The notes beneath the pieces were generated by a model. The model did not search any database. It had not been told where the DNA came from and saw only the letters and a program-made list of their open reading frames with translations. Positions 1 to 7,366 of a stretch of 18,552 nucleotides of DNA are shown piece by piece (positions within the stretch are counted from its first letter, which is position 1; each line of letters begins with the position of its first letter). Both the position numbers and the translations under genes were made by a program. The stretch covers positions 1-18,552 of the forward strand of contig CAKPMY010000017.1 of NCBI GenBank assembly GCA_934168245.1, written 5' to 3'. Source of the stretch: an uncultured Bacilli bacterium. GTDB lineage: Bacteria; Bacillota_I; Bacilli_A; RF39; UBA660.

Positions 1-203
1 CAAGAAGCTGACTTATCAATATGCCACGCTCCTTCTTCCTGACTACTATAACTAGATTTACTAGATTCAATACTAACCCTTTTAACAACGACACCAGTTG
101 CATAAGACTTAGGAAAGATAGATACAAAAATTGCCATAAAAAGAACTATACAAAGTAAAACTTTAAAACTGTCATGTCTAAATATTTTAACAATCCTCTT
201 CAT
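1..203 (-). CDS. Secreted VWA-family paralogue, N-terminal fragment (third copy)
   Basis: An open frame begins at the ATG at 203-201 and runs off the left edge after 67 codons. A GGGTGA ribosome binding site sits 5 bases upstream (214-209). The N-terminus is a signal peptide: basic residues, a hydrophobic core at about residues 14-30, and a likely cut after PKSYA (residue 35). Residues 38-67 then match the mature N-terminus of the neighbour at 271-3597: V-x-x-V-S/N ... EEGAW followed by x-x-x-KSA. The VWA domain itself would lie outside the window, so membership of the family rests on this N-terminal similarity and on tandem position. A terminator separates it from the upstream paralogue, so it probably has its own promoter. 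I am confident that it is a real secreted protein gene and fairly confident of the family. Confidence 0.8.
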   Translation of the reverse strand, partial: MKRIVKIFRHDSFKVLLCIVLFMAIFVSIFPKSYATGVVVKRVSIESSKSSYSSQEEGAWHIDKSAS

Positions 204-225
204 AACTATCACCCTATCTTCTTTA

Positions 226-255
226 ATTTTACCACACAAAAAATCAAAAAGTAAA
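226..255 (-). promoter_or_regulatory. Candidate promoter for the third VWA paralogue
   Basis: An extended -10 (TG-G-TAAAAT, 234-226) lies 18 bases from a weak -35 (TTTACT, 255-250). The -35 falls inside the hairpin of the upstream gene's terminator. The predicted transcript would start near 219, shortly before the GGGTGA site of the gene starting at 203. The match is modest in an AT-rich background. Confidence 0.3.
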
Positions 256-275
256 TACATCTATCTGTATTTACT
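238..275 (-). terminator. Intrinsic terminator of the VWA gene at 271-3597
   Basis: A perfect 10-bp stem (AGTAAATACA, 275-266, with TGTATTTACT, 259-250) closes a 6-base loop and is followed by a T-rich tract (249-238). The TAA stop codon of the upstream gene (273-271) lies within the first stem arm, so the terminator begins inside the coding region. Confidence 0.85.
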
Positions 276-3200
276 CTTGATCTGAAATATTAACTATATA
301 AGGAGAGTCAACTGAACCATTTCCACCAGAATAAACAATTCCTTTCTTTAAAGAAATAACCGGTCTTAATCCCATTTCTGAATTAGTAGAACCAGACGAA
401 ACTGAACCAGTCGCATCAACATATGAAACATAAGCCGTCGTAGTTTTAAAGAAAATCGGACTAAGTGTTGCATATGAACTACCTGTTTTTCTCAATAAGT
501 CATTATTAAGTAAACCTAACTCTTCTTTAGTAATAAGTCCCACTGGATAATCAAGTGTTGCTCTCATATTACTAACCGCAAACCTATCATTTTCATCCTT
601 ACAGTATAAAGAATCATTTCCAAATATCACAGAAGCAACTACACTACCACCAATAGGATTCCACCCAGCAGCCTCGCCCATACTTCTATCATTACAATAA
701 ATAGCATCTTCTATATAATATGTATACTCATTCAAATATTTTTTATACCAAGCATCAAGTGCATCCTTAATCGTTGAATCATTAATATTAGCATCAAGCA
801 TTTCCATAAGTGCCCAATCTATATCAACATAATCACTCAAACTAATATAATACACATTCTGCCTATCAAGTATTCTACTATTCTCAACATAATATACATA
901 CGCCAAAGTACTACATTCTCCAGTCGTATTAAAACACGTATAATGAGCATTACTCAATCTCTCCATACTACCTGTATCTCTATAATCCCATAACATGTAA
1001 TAGTCATCATTAAGAACATAAATACCATTATCATAACTAAATCCACTCGCATACTTTAATCCTGACGTACTAGAATCATAATAATCAACATGCAATCTAG
1101 TAGTCGATGTTACATATCGCACAACACTACACTTATTAGTAGTCGTATCAACATCAACACAAATATACTTATTTAAAACATCATTATAATACTTACTCCA
1201 AGCACTCTTCTTAAAAACAGTCGGATTAACAATCGAAAAAGTTCCATCTCTATTATCCGTATAAGTATCTCCATATGCATAAACAGTATCATAATAAGTT
1301 ATATCATTACCATTCTCTAACTCCAAATAATAAAAGTCATTAGAATCTTGTACATCTCCAATATAATAAACAACATCTGAAGTATAATCTTCCTTAGATT
1401 TAGTAAAGGTATATTTTCCAATCAAACTAGTATACTCATCTTTAGAATCAACCTTATACGGATTAACTAAACTCCATTCTCCACTAGAAGCATCCCAACT
1501 AACAGAATCAGCATAATAAAATGATGTCTTTAAATTATCTTTATGTACTAAATCTTCCTTCGACGTAGAAGCCCCATACGCATTATAATTAGTAGAATAA
1601 ATTGTATCATACATATATCCAACATATGATAATGAATTATCATTCATATTAAACTTAACTGTTCCAAACTGTGAATAAGAAGCATTTGAATTTATCGCTA
1701 AAGCATTAGCCGATAATAAACTATTATAAGAAGCAATATAATATAACGTTGAACAAGTACCATCCTCACTAGCACTAATACAAGTATATTGTCCAAATAA
1801 TGAAGAAGAGGTTGAAGAACTCCATCTAGATAAAGTCTTTGTCCCTGCCAAACTAAATAATTTAGTTGTACTATCATAAGTATAATCAGTTCCATAATAA
1901 TAACTTCCCGTTAAATTAATCGTTGAAAAACCGTTATACCCAACATGACTTTCTCTAGTAGTAGCACACATCCCATTAGAATCAACTTCTCCATTATAAA
2001 TCATCTTTACTCCGCCAGTATCTGTCGTTCTAAACATCTGCCAACAATGCCCCGCAAAAACTACATTGTTCTTCTTCAAAATAGAACTAGCCTCGGTATC
2101 ATTCTTAGCATAATAGTAATATATCTTACTATCTCCTCCACCATTAACAGAATCTTGATGTTCCCCAGTATACTCCTTCGCAAGTCCCAAGGATGTAGCC
2201 TCATTCTGTAAAATATTATATAAATAAGCCTTCCCAGAAATTGTTCCATCCATCGATTTAGAAAGTGTAATCTTACTCCACACACCTCTTAAAGTAACAT
2301 CCTTACTAGGCATTACAAAAGTATTATCTCCAACAACACTAACTCCGTCCGTAACAATCTCCCAATTCTTAAATTGATAACCGTTACATACAGGAGCCTC
2401 CTCTGGAATACTAACTACATCAAATGCCCCATACTTACTAGAACTAGGTACATTAGAAACAACACACATACTAGGACTATTAGCCTCATACGTAACTGTA
2501 TAACCATTAGATAAAATTGGTGTCTCTGTACTTAAGACATCTTCATTAATAGAATCAATAGCTGACACTATCTCTTCCTCACTATTTGTTCCATACAAAT
2601 CAAAATTACTTAAATACTCACCTTTTAAAGAAACAGCGATAGTCATCTTAGCACTAAATCCCGATTTAAAAGTTTTTCCAAACGTCCAATTAACCGTATT
2701 ATCAGCAGTACTAACCTCACCTAAATCACTATCAACAGCATCTACATTAAAATACTCACTAACTAAGTCTCTAATACTAAAATCACTATAAGCCATTGCT
2801 GTAGAAGATGCTCTTCTAAATACATCTAACATATTAGTATCAGTCGCAATATATTGATAATCACTCATTCTCTCTATCTTTGCTTTTACTTGATCACTCT
2901 TACCATACTGAATAGCATTAATTTCAACATACGAATAAGTACTTTTCAAATAATTATATTGTCCTACTTCATTAGGAGAATCTCTATTAGGATAACCATC
3001 AGTAAAAAATAAAACTACGACATTTCTCTCATCACTTGCCGTATAATTTTCTAATATACTAGAAACTCCAACTAATGCCTGATAATAACTACTAACCCCT
3101 TTAGATTCAATAGTATCAACAATAGCACTTAGTCCTTCTACATCATTACTAAAATCAGATAATATCTCTGCCGTCGACGTAAAACTAATTAGCGCCACTC

Positions 3201-3597
3201 TATTATCTGTTCCATTTAATATTTCTGTAATTAGTGAAGTAACATTGCTTTTCATTAAGTTTAATTTTTTAGTATGCATTGAAGTCGAACTATCAAGTAC
3301 TAAAATCAAATCTAACGGATTAGTACTTTTTTTGGCAATACTATCAATATCAAAAGTAATTTGTGCCTTTCCATAAGCCGTCCACTCCGCACTCTTAGTA
3401 ACCTTCCAAGCCCCTTCTTCACTAATATCATAATCTAAATTAACTGACTTTAAAATAATTGAAGGAACTTCCCCTGTAATTGCAAAAGAATTAGATATAA
3501 TAACAATAAGAAGACAAATAAAAAAAATAAAACTAACTAATACTTTTAATTTATTATTAGCAATAATTTTTCCCATTTTCTTCACATTAAACACCAT
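271..3597 (-). CDS. Secreted VWA-domain protein with InlB-like repeat and Cys-rich modules
   Basis: This 1108-residue protein starts with a signal peptide (hydrophobic core about 18-36, likely cut near NSFA, residue 39), so it is exported. Residues about 95-265 form a von Willebrand A domain: the metal-site motif D-x-S-x-S is D102-S104-S106 and a second acidic residue is D200 in FFTDG. Residues about 365-442 resemble an InlB/Listeria-Bacteroides repeat (NWEIV...VTLRGVW). The C-terminal half is rich in Tyr and Ser. It carries an F-A-G-H-C-W...R-T-T-D-T-G-G motif (514-529), four repeated YTC-type modules, and a closing LRPVISLKKG...GGNGS...PYIV segment. There is no LPXTG motif and no C-terminal membrane helix, so how it stays on the cell is unclear; free secretion or adhesion is inferred. 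The start at 3597 has only AGGA 3 bases upstream; an in-frame ATG at 3576 is an alternative. Confidence 0.85.
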   Translation of the reverse strand: MVFNVKKMGKIIANNKLKVLVSFIFFICLLIVIISNSFAITGEVPSIILKSVNLDYDISEEGAWKVTKSAEWTAYGKAQITFDIDSIAKKSTNPLDLILVLDSSTSMHTKKLNLMKSNVTSLITEILNGTDNRVALISFTSTAEILSDFSNDVEGLSAIVDTIESKGVSSYYQALVGVSSILENYTASDERNVVVLFFTDGYPNRDSPNEVGQYNYLKSTYSYVEINAIQYGKSDQVKAKIERMSDYQYIATDTNMLDVFRRASSTAMAYSDFSIRDLVSEYFNVDAVDSDLGEVSTADNTVNWTFGKTFKSGFSAKMTIAVSLKGEYLSNFDLYGTNSEEEIVSAIDSINEDVLSTETPILSNGYTVTYEANSPSMCVVSNVPSSSKYGAFDVVSIPEEAPVCNGYQFKNWEIVTDGVSVVGDNTFVMPSKDVTLRGVWSKITLSKSMDGTISGKAYLYNILQNEATSLGLAKEYTGEHQDSVNGGGDSKIYYYYAKNDTEASSILKKNNVVFAGHCWQMFRTTDTGGVKMIYNGEVDSNGMCATTRESHVGYNGFSTINLTGSYYYGTDYTYDSTTKLFSLAGTKTLSRWSSSTSSSLFGQYTCISASEDGTCSTLYYIASYNSLLSANALAINSNASYSQFGTVKFNMNDNSLSYVGYMYDTIYSTNYNAYGASTSKEDLVHKDNLKTSFYYADSVSWDASSGEWSLVNPYKVDSKDEYTSLIGKYTFTKSKEDYTSDVVYYIGDVQDSNDFYYLELENGNDITYYDTVYAYGDTYTDNRDGTFSIVNPTVFKKSAWSKYYNDVLNKYICVDVDTTTNKCSVVRYVTSTTRLHVDYYDSSTSGLKYASGFSYDNGIYVLNDDYYMLWDYRDTGSMERLSNAHYTCFNTTGECSTLAYVYYVENSRILDRQNVYYISLSDYVDIDWALMEMLDANINDSTIKDALDAWYKKYLNEYTYYIEDAIYCNDRSMGEAAGWNPIGGSVVASVIFGNDSLYCKDENDRFAVSNMRATLDYPVGLITKEELGLLNNDLLRKTGSSYATLSPIFFKTTTAYVSYVDATGSVSSGSTNSEMGLRPVISLKKGIVYSGGNGSVDSPYIVNISDQE

Positions 3598-3598
3598 C

Positions 3599-3615
3599 TA
3601 TCCTATATAAGGATA
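3599..3615 (-). promoter_or_regulatory. Hairpin covering the ribosome binding site of the VWA gene
   Basis: On the minus strand TATCCT and AGGATA form a perfect 6-bp inverted repeat around TATAT, ending one base before the start codon at 3597. The only Shine-Dalgarno-like bases (AGGA) are in the second arm, so a folded transcript would hide them. It could equally be a DNA operator or chance in AT-rich sequence. Confidence 0.35.
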
Positions 3616-3649
3616 ACATATTTTAACCTTCCAAGCAACGAAGCAAAGT

Positions 3650-3672
3650 CAACAGTTTATGTACATCTGTTG
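3650..3672. promoter_or_regulatory. Operator-like inverted repeat upstream of the VWA gene
   Basis: CAACAG (3650-3655) and CTGTTG (3667-3672) are perfect inverted arms separated by 11 bases that contain the palindrome ATGTACAT. One arm overlaps a TTGACT hexamer (minus, 3652-3647) that would serve as a -35. I could not place a convincing -10 at 16-18 bases, so the promoter itself is unresolved. Confidence 0.35.
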
Positions 3673-3685
3673 GTTATTTTCATAT

Positions 3686-3724
3686 AAAAGGATTGTAACC
3701 TGTACATACAAGATCACAATCCTC
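3686..3724 (-). terminator. Terminator of glmS
   Basis: AGGATTGT (3723-3716) pairs perfectly with ACAATCCT (3696-3689). The intervening 19 bases can form a further short CTTG/CAGG stem. A short TTTT run follows. It lies about 35 bases past the glmS stop. Confidence 0.65.
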
Positions 3725-3759
3725 TAAATTATCATCAAATTATTTTTCTCATCATACCA

Positions 3760-5508
3760 CTATTCAACAGTAACACTCTTAGCCAAATTCTTAGGTTTAT
3801 CTATATCACAACCTCTTAATTTCGCAACTTCATATGCTACTAGTTGTAAACAAGGTACTACTAAAATAGCCTGTAAAAATTCATCTACTTTTGGAACTTG
3901 TACTAAATAGTCACACCTAAAGCCATCTTCATTACTAATAACTATTGTCATAGCTCCTCTTGCTTGAACTTCACAAATATTAGAAACAGTCTTTTCTTTA
4001 ACATCATCTTCAGTAACTATCGCAAAAACAGGTGTACCTTTATCTATTAAAGAAATAGTTCCATGCTTTAATTCTCCTGCTTGATAAGCCTCACTATGTA
4101 TATAAGAAACTTCTTTTAATTTTAAACTTCCCTCTAAAGAAATCGCATAATCAACTTTTCTACCTATAAAGAATATATCTTCTTTTTTATAAATTTTCTT
4201 TGCAATCTCTAAATAAATATCTCTTCTATCAATTACTTCTTTTACTAATCTAGGTAATCTCTTTAATTCATCAACTATACATTTACCTGCTAACTTACTT
4301 GCTAAAAGTGCCATAATCGCAACTTGTAAAATATAAGCCTTAGTCGTAGCAACCGCAATCTCAGGTCCTGCCTCTATAAATATTTGTTCATCGCTTTCTC
4401 TCGCAATAGTTGATTCTTTTACATTAACAATCGCTAAAGTCAAAGCCCCATTCTCTTTAGCCTTTCTCATTGCCGCAATGGTATCTGCTGTCTCTCCAGA
4501 TTGTGAAATAACTATTACTAAAGTCTTTCTATCATAAAGAACTTTTCGATAACGATACTCACTCGCAACTTCACAAACTACTCTAACATTGGCATACTCT
4601 TCTATTAAACTCTTACCTACCATACCGGCATACATTGCTGATCCACATGCTACAATATGAATCTCTTCATAACTACTTAAATCTGGTATTTTATTAAAGT
4701 CTTCAATAAATGGCTTCAAAGTCTTTTCAAGTACAATAGGCTCTTCCATTATCTCTTTTAACATATAATGATCATAGCCATTTTTCTCTTTAGATTCTGC
4801 TGTTAACTCAGTAACTAAAATCTCTTTCTTAATTTTCTTTTTATTCTTAACTACTGTAATACCATCAAAATCTAATGTAGCAATTTCATTCTCTTCTAAT
4901 AATGAATACTTATTAGTATACTTAATAATTGCTGAAATATCACTCGCAATAAAATATTCTTTCTCTCCATATCCAATTATTAATGGTAAATCTTTTCTAA
5001 TCGCAAATAACTTATCTTGATCGTCAAAAATAATTGCTGAAGCATAAGACCCTCTAACTTCTTTTATAGCCTTTTCTATTGCCTTAACTGGATCTTTATC
5101 ATAATAATAATCAATTAAAGCCGTTAATACTTCTGTATCTGTTTCTGTATTAAACTTAACTCCCTTTTTAATTAATTTTTCTTTTAACTCTTGGGCATTT
5201 TCTATAATTCCATTATGTACTAATGTTACTCTTCCAATTATATGAGGATGAGCATTAGTTTCATTAACTCCTCCATGAGTAGCCCATCTAGTATGAGCAA
5301 TTCCAATATGAGAATCAATTAATTTTTCTTTATTAACTTTCTCTTCTAATGCTGCTATTCTGCCTACTTCTTTTATAATTTGAACAGAAGTATCATTTTT
5401 TAAAGCAATACCCGCAGAATCATATCCACGATATTCTAATGTTTTAAGTCCCTCTAAAAGTACTTCTTTAGGTTCCCTAAAACCTATATAACCTACTATT
5501 CCACACAT
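3760..5508 (-). CDS. glmS: Glutamine--fructose-6-phosphate aminotransferase (isomerizing)
   Basis: GlmS makes glucosamine-6-phosphate from fructose-6-phosphate and glutamine, the first step of UDP-GlcNAc synthesis for peptidoglycan; it is cytosolic. The 582 residues are a little under the usual 600-610. The protein opens with MCGIVGYIG, whose Cys2 is the glutaminase nucleophile, followed by a GAT-2 domain to about residue 215 (HTRWATHG is visible). Two SIS sugar-isomerase domains follow, with ISQSGETADT in the first and SEAYQAGELKHG in the second. The C-terminus NLAKSVTVE is the conserved family ending. The start is fixed by Cys2 and by AAGGAG (5523-5518) 9 bases upstream. It is a single-gene unit with its own promoter, ribozyme leader and terminator, so it is probably controlled by glucosamine-6-phosphate. 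Confidence 0.98.
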   Translation of the reverse strand: MCGIVGYIGFREPKEVLLEGLKTLEYRGYDSAGIALKNDTSVQIIKEVGRIAALEEKVNKEKLIDSHIGIAHTRWATHGGVNETNAHPHIIGRVTLVHNGIIENAQELKEKLIKKGVKFNTETDTEVLTALIDYYYDKDPVKAIEKAIKEVRGSYASAIIFDDQDKLFAIRKDLPLIIGYGEKEYFIASDISAIIKYTNKYSLLEENEIATLDFDGITVVKNKKKIKKEILVTELTAESKEKNGYDHYMLKEIMEEPIVLEKTLKPFIEDFNKIPDLSSYEEIHIVACGSAMYAGMVGKSLIEEYANVRVVCEVASEYRYRKVLYDRKTLVIVISQSGETADTIAAMRKAKENGALTLAIVNVKESTIARESDEQIFIEAGPEIAVATTKAYILQVAIMALLASKLAGKCIVDELKRLPRLVKEVIDRRDIYLEIAKKIYKKEDIFFIGRKVDYAISLEGSLKLKEVSYIHSEAYQAGELKHGTISLIDKGTPVFAIVTEDDVKEKTVSNICEVQARGAMTIVISNEDGFRCDYLVQVPKVDEFLQAILVVPCLQLVAYEVAKLRGCDIDKPKNLAKSVTVE

Positions 5509-5539
5509 ATGTAAAATCTCCTTATATAAATATAGTTAT

Positions 5540-5672
5540 GATATATTCTTTGTTGTAATCTTGATTTTACTTTTTAAAATATATCTAACGAATAACTTAA
5601 ATCCGTAGTAGAACCCGCCGAACTCTCCGATAAACTACTAACCTCGTCATCCCTATAGGACCTGGCGCTCAA
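5540..5672 (-). ncRNA. glmS ribozyme (glucosamine-6-phosphate riboswitch)
   Basis: The glmS leader carries the conserved core of the glmS ribozyme in order: AGCGCC at 5669-5664, GACGAGG after a small hairpin (GTCC/GGAT), TTATCGG, then TTCGGCGG. The last two sit between arms TAGTAG and CTACTA, which pair as the P3 stem. By homology, cleavage falls between A5669 and G5668. In characterised members, bound glucosamine-6-phosphate is the cofactor for self-cleavage, and the cut mRNA is degraded, lowering GlmS. The core is clear by eye; the 3' limit is approximate because I did not resolve the peripheral P4-type stem. Confidence 0.92.
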
Positions 5673-5710
5673 ATGAATTAATACAACCTTTCTAACTTCA
5701 TTCTAATAGT

Positions 5711-5739
5711 ATTATATGATATTAAAAAAGAAAAGGCAA
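5711..5739 (-). promoter_or_regulatory. Promoter of glmS
   Basis: A consensus -10 TATAAT (5716-5711) lies 17 bases from TTGCCT (5739-5734), a 4/6 match to the -35. Transcription would start near 5704, placing about 35 bases of RNA ahead of the ribozyme cleavage site, as expected for a glmS leader. Confidence 0.65.
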
Positions 5740-5783
5740 ATAGAAAAGAAAGTCTCCTCTCCCATCACCCAAAAGCCTCTTCT

Positions 5784-5815
5784 AAAAAAAAGTCCATTAT
5801 AAAAGGAAAGACTTA
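5784..5815 (-). terminator. Second, weaker terminator after the Panacea gene
   Basis: AAGTCT and GGACTT form a short stem (one G-U pair) with a loop of about 13 bases, directly followed by eight T residues (5791-5784). It lies about 30 bases past the first terminator and shares sequence with it. Confidence 0.45.
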
Positions 5816-5842
5816 CTTACCTCCATTTCTTTATAAAAGTCC

Positions 5843-5871
5843 AAAATAAAAGGAAGTCTCTCCCTCCCTTT
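5843..5871 (-). terminator. Terminator of the AAA+/Panacea unit
   Basis: AAAGGGAG (5871-5864) pairs with CTTCCTTT (5856-5849), with one G-U pair, across a 7-base loop; the tail is TTTT-A-TTTT-like. The stem begins within the TAA stop of the Panacea gene. Confidence 0.6.
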
Positions 5872-6388
5872 AAATTCGATTACTTTTTACCTTTACTTTC
5901 ACTTTTTCTTTTCCTGGTTTTCTCCCTGGACCTAACTCAAATAATGATCTATTAAGGAAATAATCATATATCTTCTCCTTAGATACTGTATACCTATCCT
6001 CACTAGCAAAAACAGGTCCATAACTTAAATCTATTAATTCCATAGTAGGAATTCCCTTAGTCATAACTAATACTAATTCAATAGCCCACTTCTCTTTAGC
6101 AGTTAATTTATTTTCTAACCCATTCGAAACAGGATGTAATTCCTCTCCAAAATACGTTTTATATACCCCAGGAATAACTGGTCCAGAACCCCATATAAAG
6201 TATTCATCTGGAAATAATGTTTCCCCTTCATTTTCTAACATATATATAACTTCACTAAAATAAAGTAATTTTTGTAATCTCTTCCTATAAATAAAAGTTG
6301 TATCTCTCAAAGTCTTACCTAAATTATCTTTCCTAACTTTCTCTATTATATAATCAGAAACTGCTAAACACTCTTTTGATATTCCCAT
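5870..6388 (-). CDS. Panacea-domain (DUF4065, SocA-like) protein
   Basis: The 172-residue cytosolic protein carries the Panacea signature: KLLYFSEVIYML at about 40-51, then FPDEYFIWGSGPVIPGVY at about 59-76. This corresponds to the family pattern K-L-L-Y-F ... L-F-x-D-x-x-x-x-W-x-x-G-P-V-x-P-x-V-Y. Known members neutralise toxins; Caulobacter SocA also acts as an adaptor that delivers toxin SocB to ClpXP. The C-terminus is a basic tail (KVKVKVKSNRI). Its start lies 5 bases after the stop of a Clp-like AAA+ ATPase gene. The nearest Shine-Dalgarno-like run (AGGTGA) is about 15 bases away, inside that gene, so translation is probably coupled. No toxin-like gene is adjacent, so an antitoxin role is not supported by context; an adaptor role for the ATPase is inference. 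Confidence 0.85.
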   Translation of the reverse strand: MGISKECLAVSDYIIEKVRKDNLGKTLRDTTFIYRKRLQKLLYFSEVIYMLENEGETLFPDEYFIWGSGPVIPGVYKTYFGEELHPVSNGLENKLTAKEKWAIELVLVMTKGIPTMELIDLSYGPVFASEDRYTVSKEKIYDYFLNRSLFELGPGRKPGKEKVKVKVKSNRI

Positions 6389-6393
6389 AAATA

Positions 6394-7344
6394 CTAAAAA
6401 TCTTCACCTAATTTCTCATATATACCATGACTAGTATTATATTCTGCAATTTGATCAGAAAACATTGTATTAAATATTGGTTCTGCCTTTTTCTTAACAT
6501 CTTCATATATATTTTTACTAGTTTCAAATGCTGTTTTAATATCCATTATATTAACTTCTTTTCTATTATCAAACAAAGCATTAGAAAAAGCATTTTGTAA
6601 TAAAGTTAAAGAAACATCTGGATATCTAGATCCTATCTCATATATTCTTTTATATTCACTAGTAATATCTGTAATAAATTCCATAATTTTTCTTTGTACA
6701 TAAGAAGAATACATCAACTTAGCCCCAGTCCTCTTCTCTATCTTTGGAAGAGTTCCTATTAATATTTCAACATTTTCATCTCTAGTTGGTTCCGCAACAT
6801 CTATCTTTTGAAAACGTCTAACAAAAGCCTTATCTCTTAAAATATATCTTTCATACTCATCTGTCGTCGTAGCACCAATTACTTTAATATCACCACGATC
6901 TAGTGCTGGTTTAAACATATTTGCAAAGTCTAAAGACTCTCCTTTTCCAATTAAAGTATGTATTTCATCTATAAAAAGTATTAAATTAGTTCTCGACTTA
7001 ATTTCATCTATCAACGTCTGTACTTTAGCCTCTCCAGTTACTGGATCTACTCCTAATAATGCCGATGTATTAACTTTAATAACTTGATAATTACTTAATC
7101 CATCTGGTACTAATCCATTTTGTATTCTATAAGCAAGTCCTTCTACTATTGCTGTTTTACCAACACCAGGTTTACCTACTAATACCGCTGACTTATCTGG
7201 AGTAAGTAACGTAAGTATCAATTCTTTTATTTGTACATCTCTTCCAATAGCTGGATTAGTAATATAATTCTTATTTAAAAAATTCTCCCCATACGTATCA
7301 AGAATACTAATTCTTTTTGTCTTCATATCAAATTCTTCATTCAT
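6394..7344 (-). CDS. Free-standing AAA+ ATPase resembling the D1 module of ClpA/B/C
   Basis: The 316 residues hold one AAA+ module closest to the first ATPase ring domain of Clp unfoldases. Features are IGRD at 33-36, Walker A GKPGVGKT (57-64), NTSALLG (92-98), Walker B LFIDE (123-127) with IHTLIGKG, sensor 1 IGATTTDEY (157-164) and arginine-finger FVRRFQK (174-180). A helical small domain follows with SRYPDVSL (239-246). The Clp N-domain, coiled-coil middle domain and second ATPase domain are absent, and I see no IGF/LGF ClpP-docking loop. The start is the ATG at 7344, with GGGAG (7357-7353) 8 bases upstream; an in-frame TTG at 7359 would overlap that site. It likely remodels a protein substrate in an ATP-dependent way, perhaps with its Panacea neighbour; the substrate is unknown. 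Confidence 0.88.
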   Translation of the reverse strand: MNEEFDMKTKRISILDTYGENFLNKNYITNPAIGRDVQIKELILTLLTPDKSAVLVGKPGVGKTAIVEGLAYRIQNGLVPDGLSNYQVIKVNTSALLGVDPVTGEAKVQTLIDEIKSRTNLILFIDEIHTLIGKGESLDFANMFKPALDRGDIKVIGATTTDEYERYILRDKAFVRRFQKIDVAEPTRDENVEILIGTLPKIEKRTGAKLMYSSYVQRKIMEFITDITSEYKRIYEIGSRYPDVSLTLLQNAFSNALFDNRKEVNIMDIKTAFETSKNIYEDVKKKAEPIFNTMFSDQIAEYNTSHGIYEKLGEDF

Positions 7345-7366
7345 AGTAACATCTCCCAACGACTAA

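Noticed and set aside
1698..1895. Overlapping minus-strand frames inside the VWA gene (also 2076-2285)
   Set aside because: They are alternative frames within the 1108-residue gene, of low complexity and without a start site of their own.
1945..2211. Plus-strand frame opposite the VWA gene
   Set aside because: It is the antisense shadow of a well-supported coding region and has no ribosome binding site or protein-like features. The other plus-strand frames (10581-10832, 10872-11219, 10925-11143, 14861-15113, 15197-15472) were rejected for the same reason.
3620..3652. Complete sigma-A promoter built from TTGACT and TAAAAT ahead of the VWA gene
   Set aside because: The spacing is 21 bases, too long for a normal promoter, so only the inverted repeats are reported.
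5870..6388. Classical Panacea toxin-antitoxin pair
   Set aside because: Neither neighbour looks like a toxin: one is a Clp-like ATPase and the other side is the glmS leader.
7345..7359. TTG start adding five residues to the AAA+ ATPase
   Set aside because: The TTG overlaps the GGGAG ribosome binding site that is correctly spaced for the ATG at 7344.
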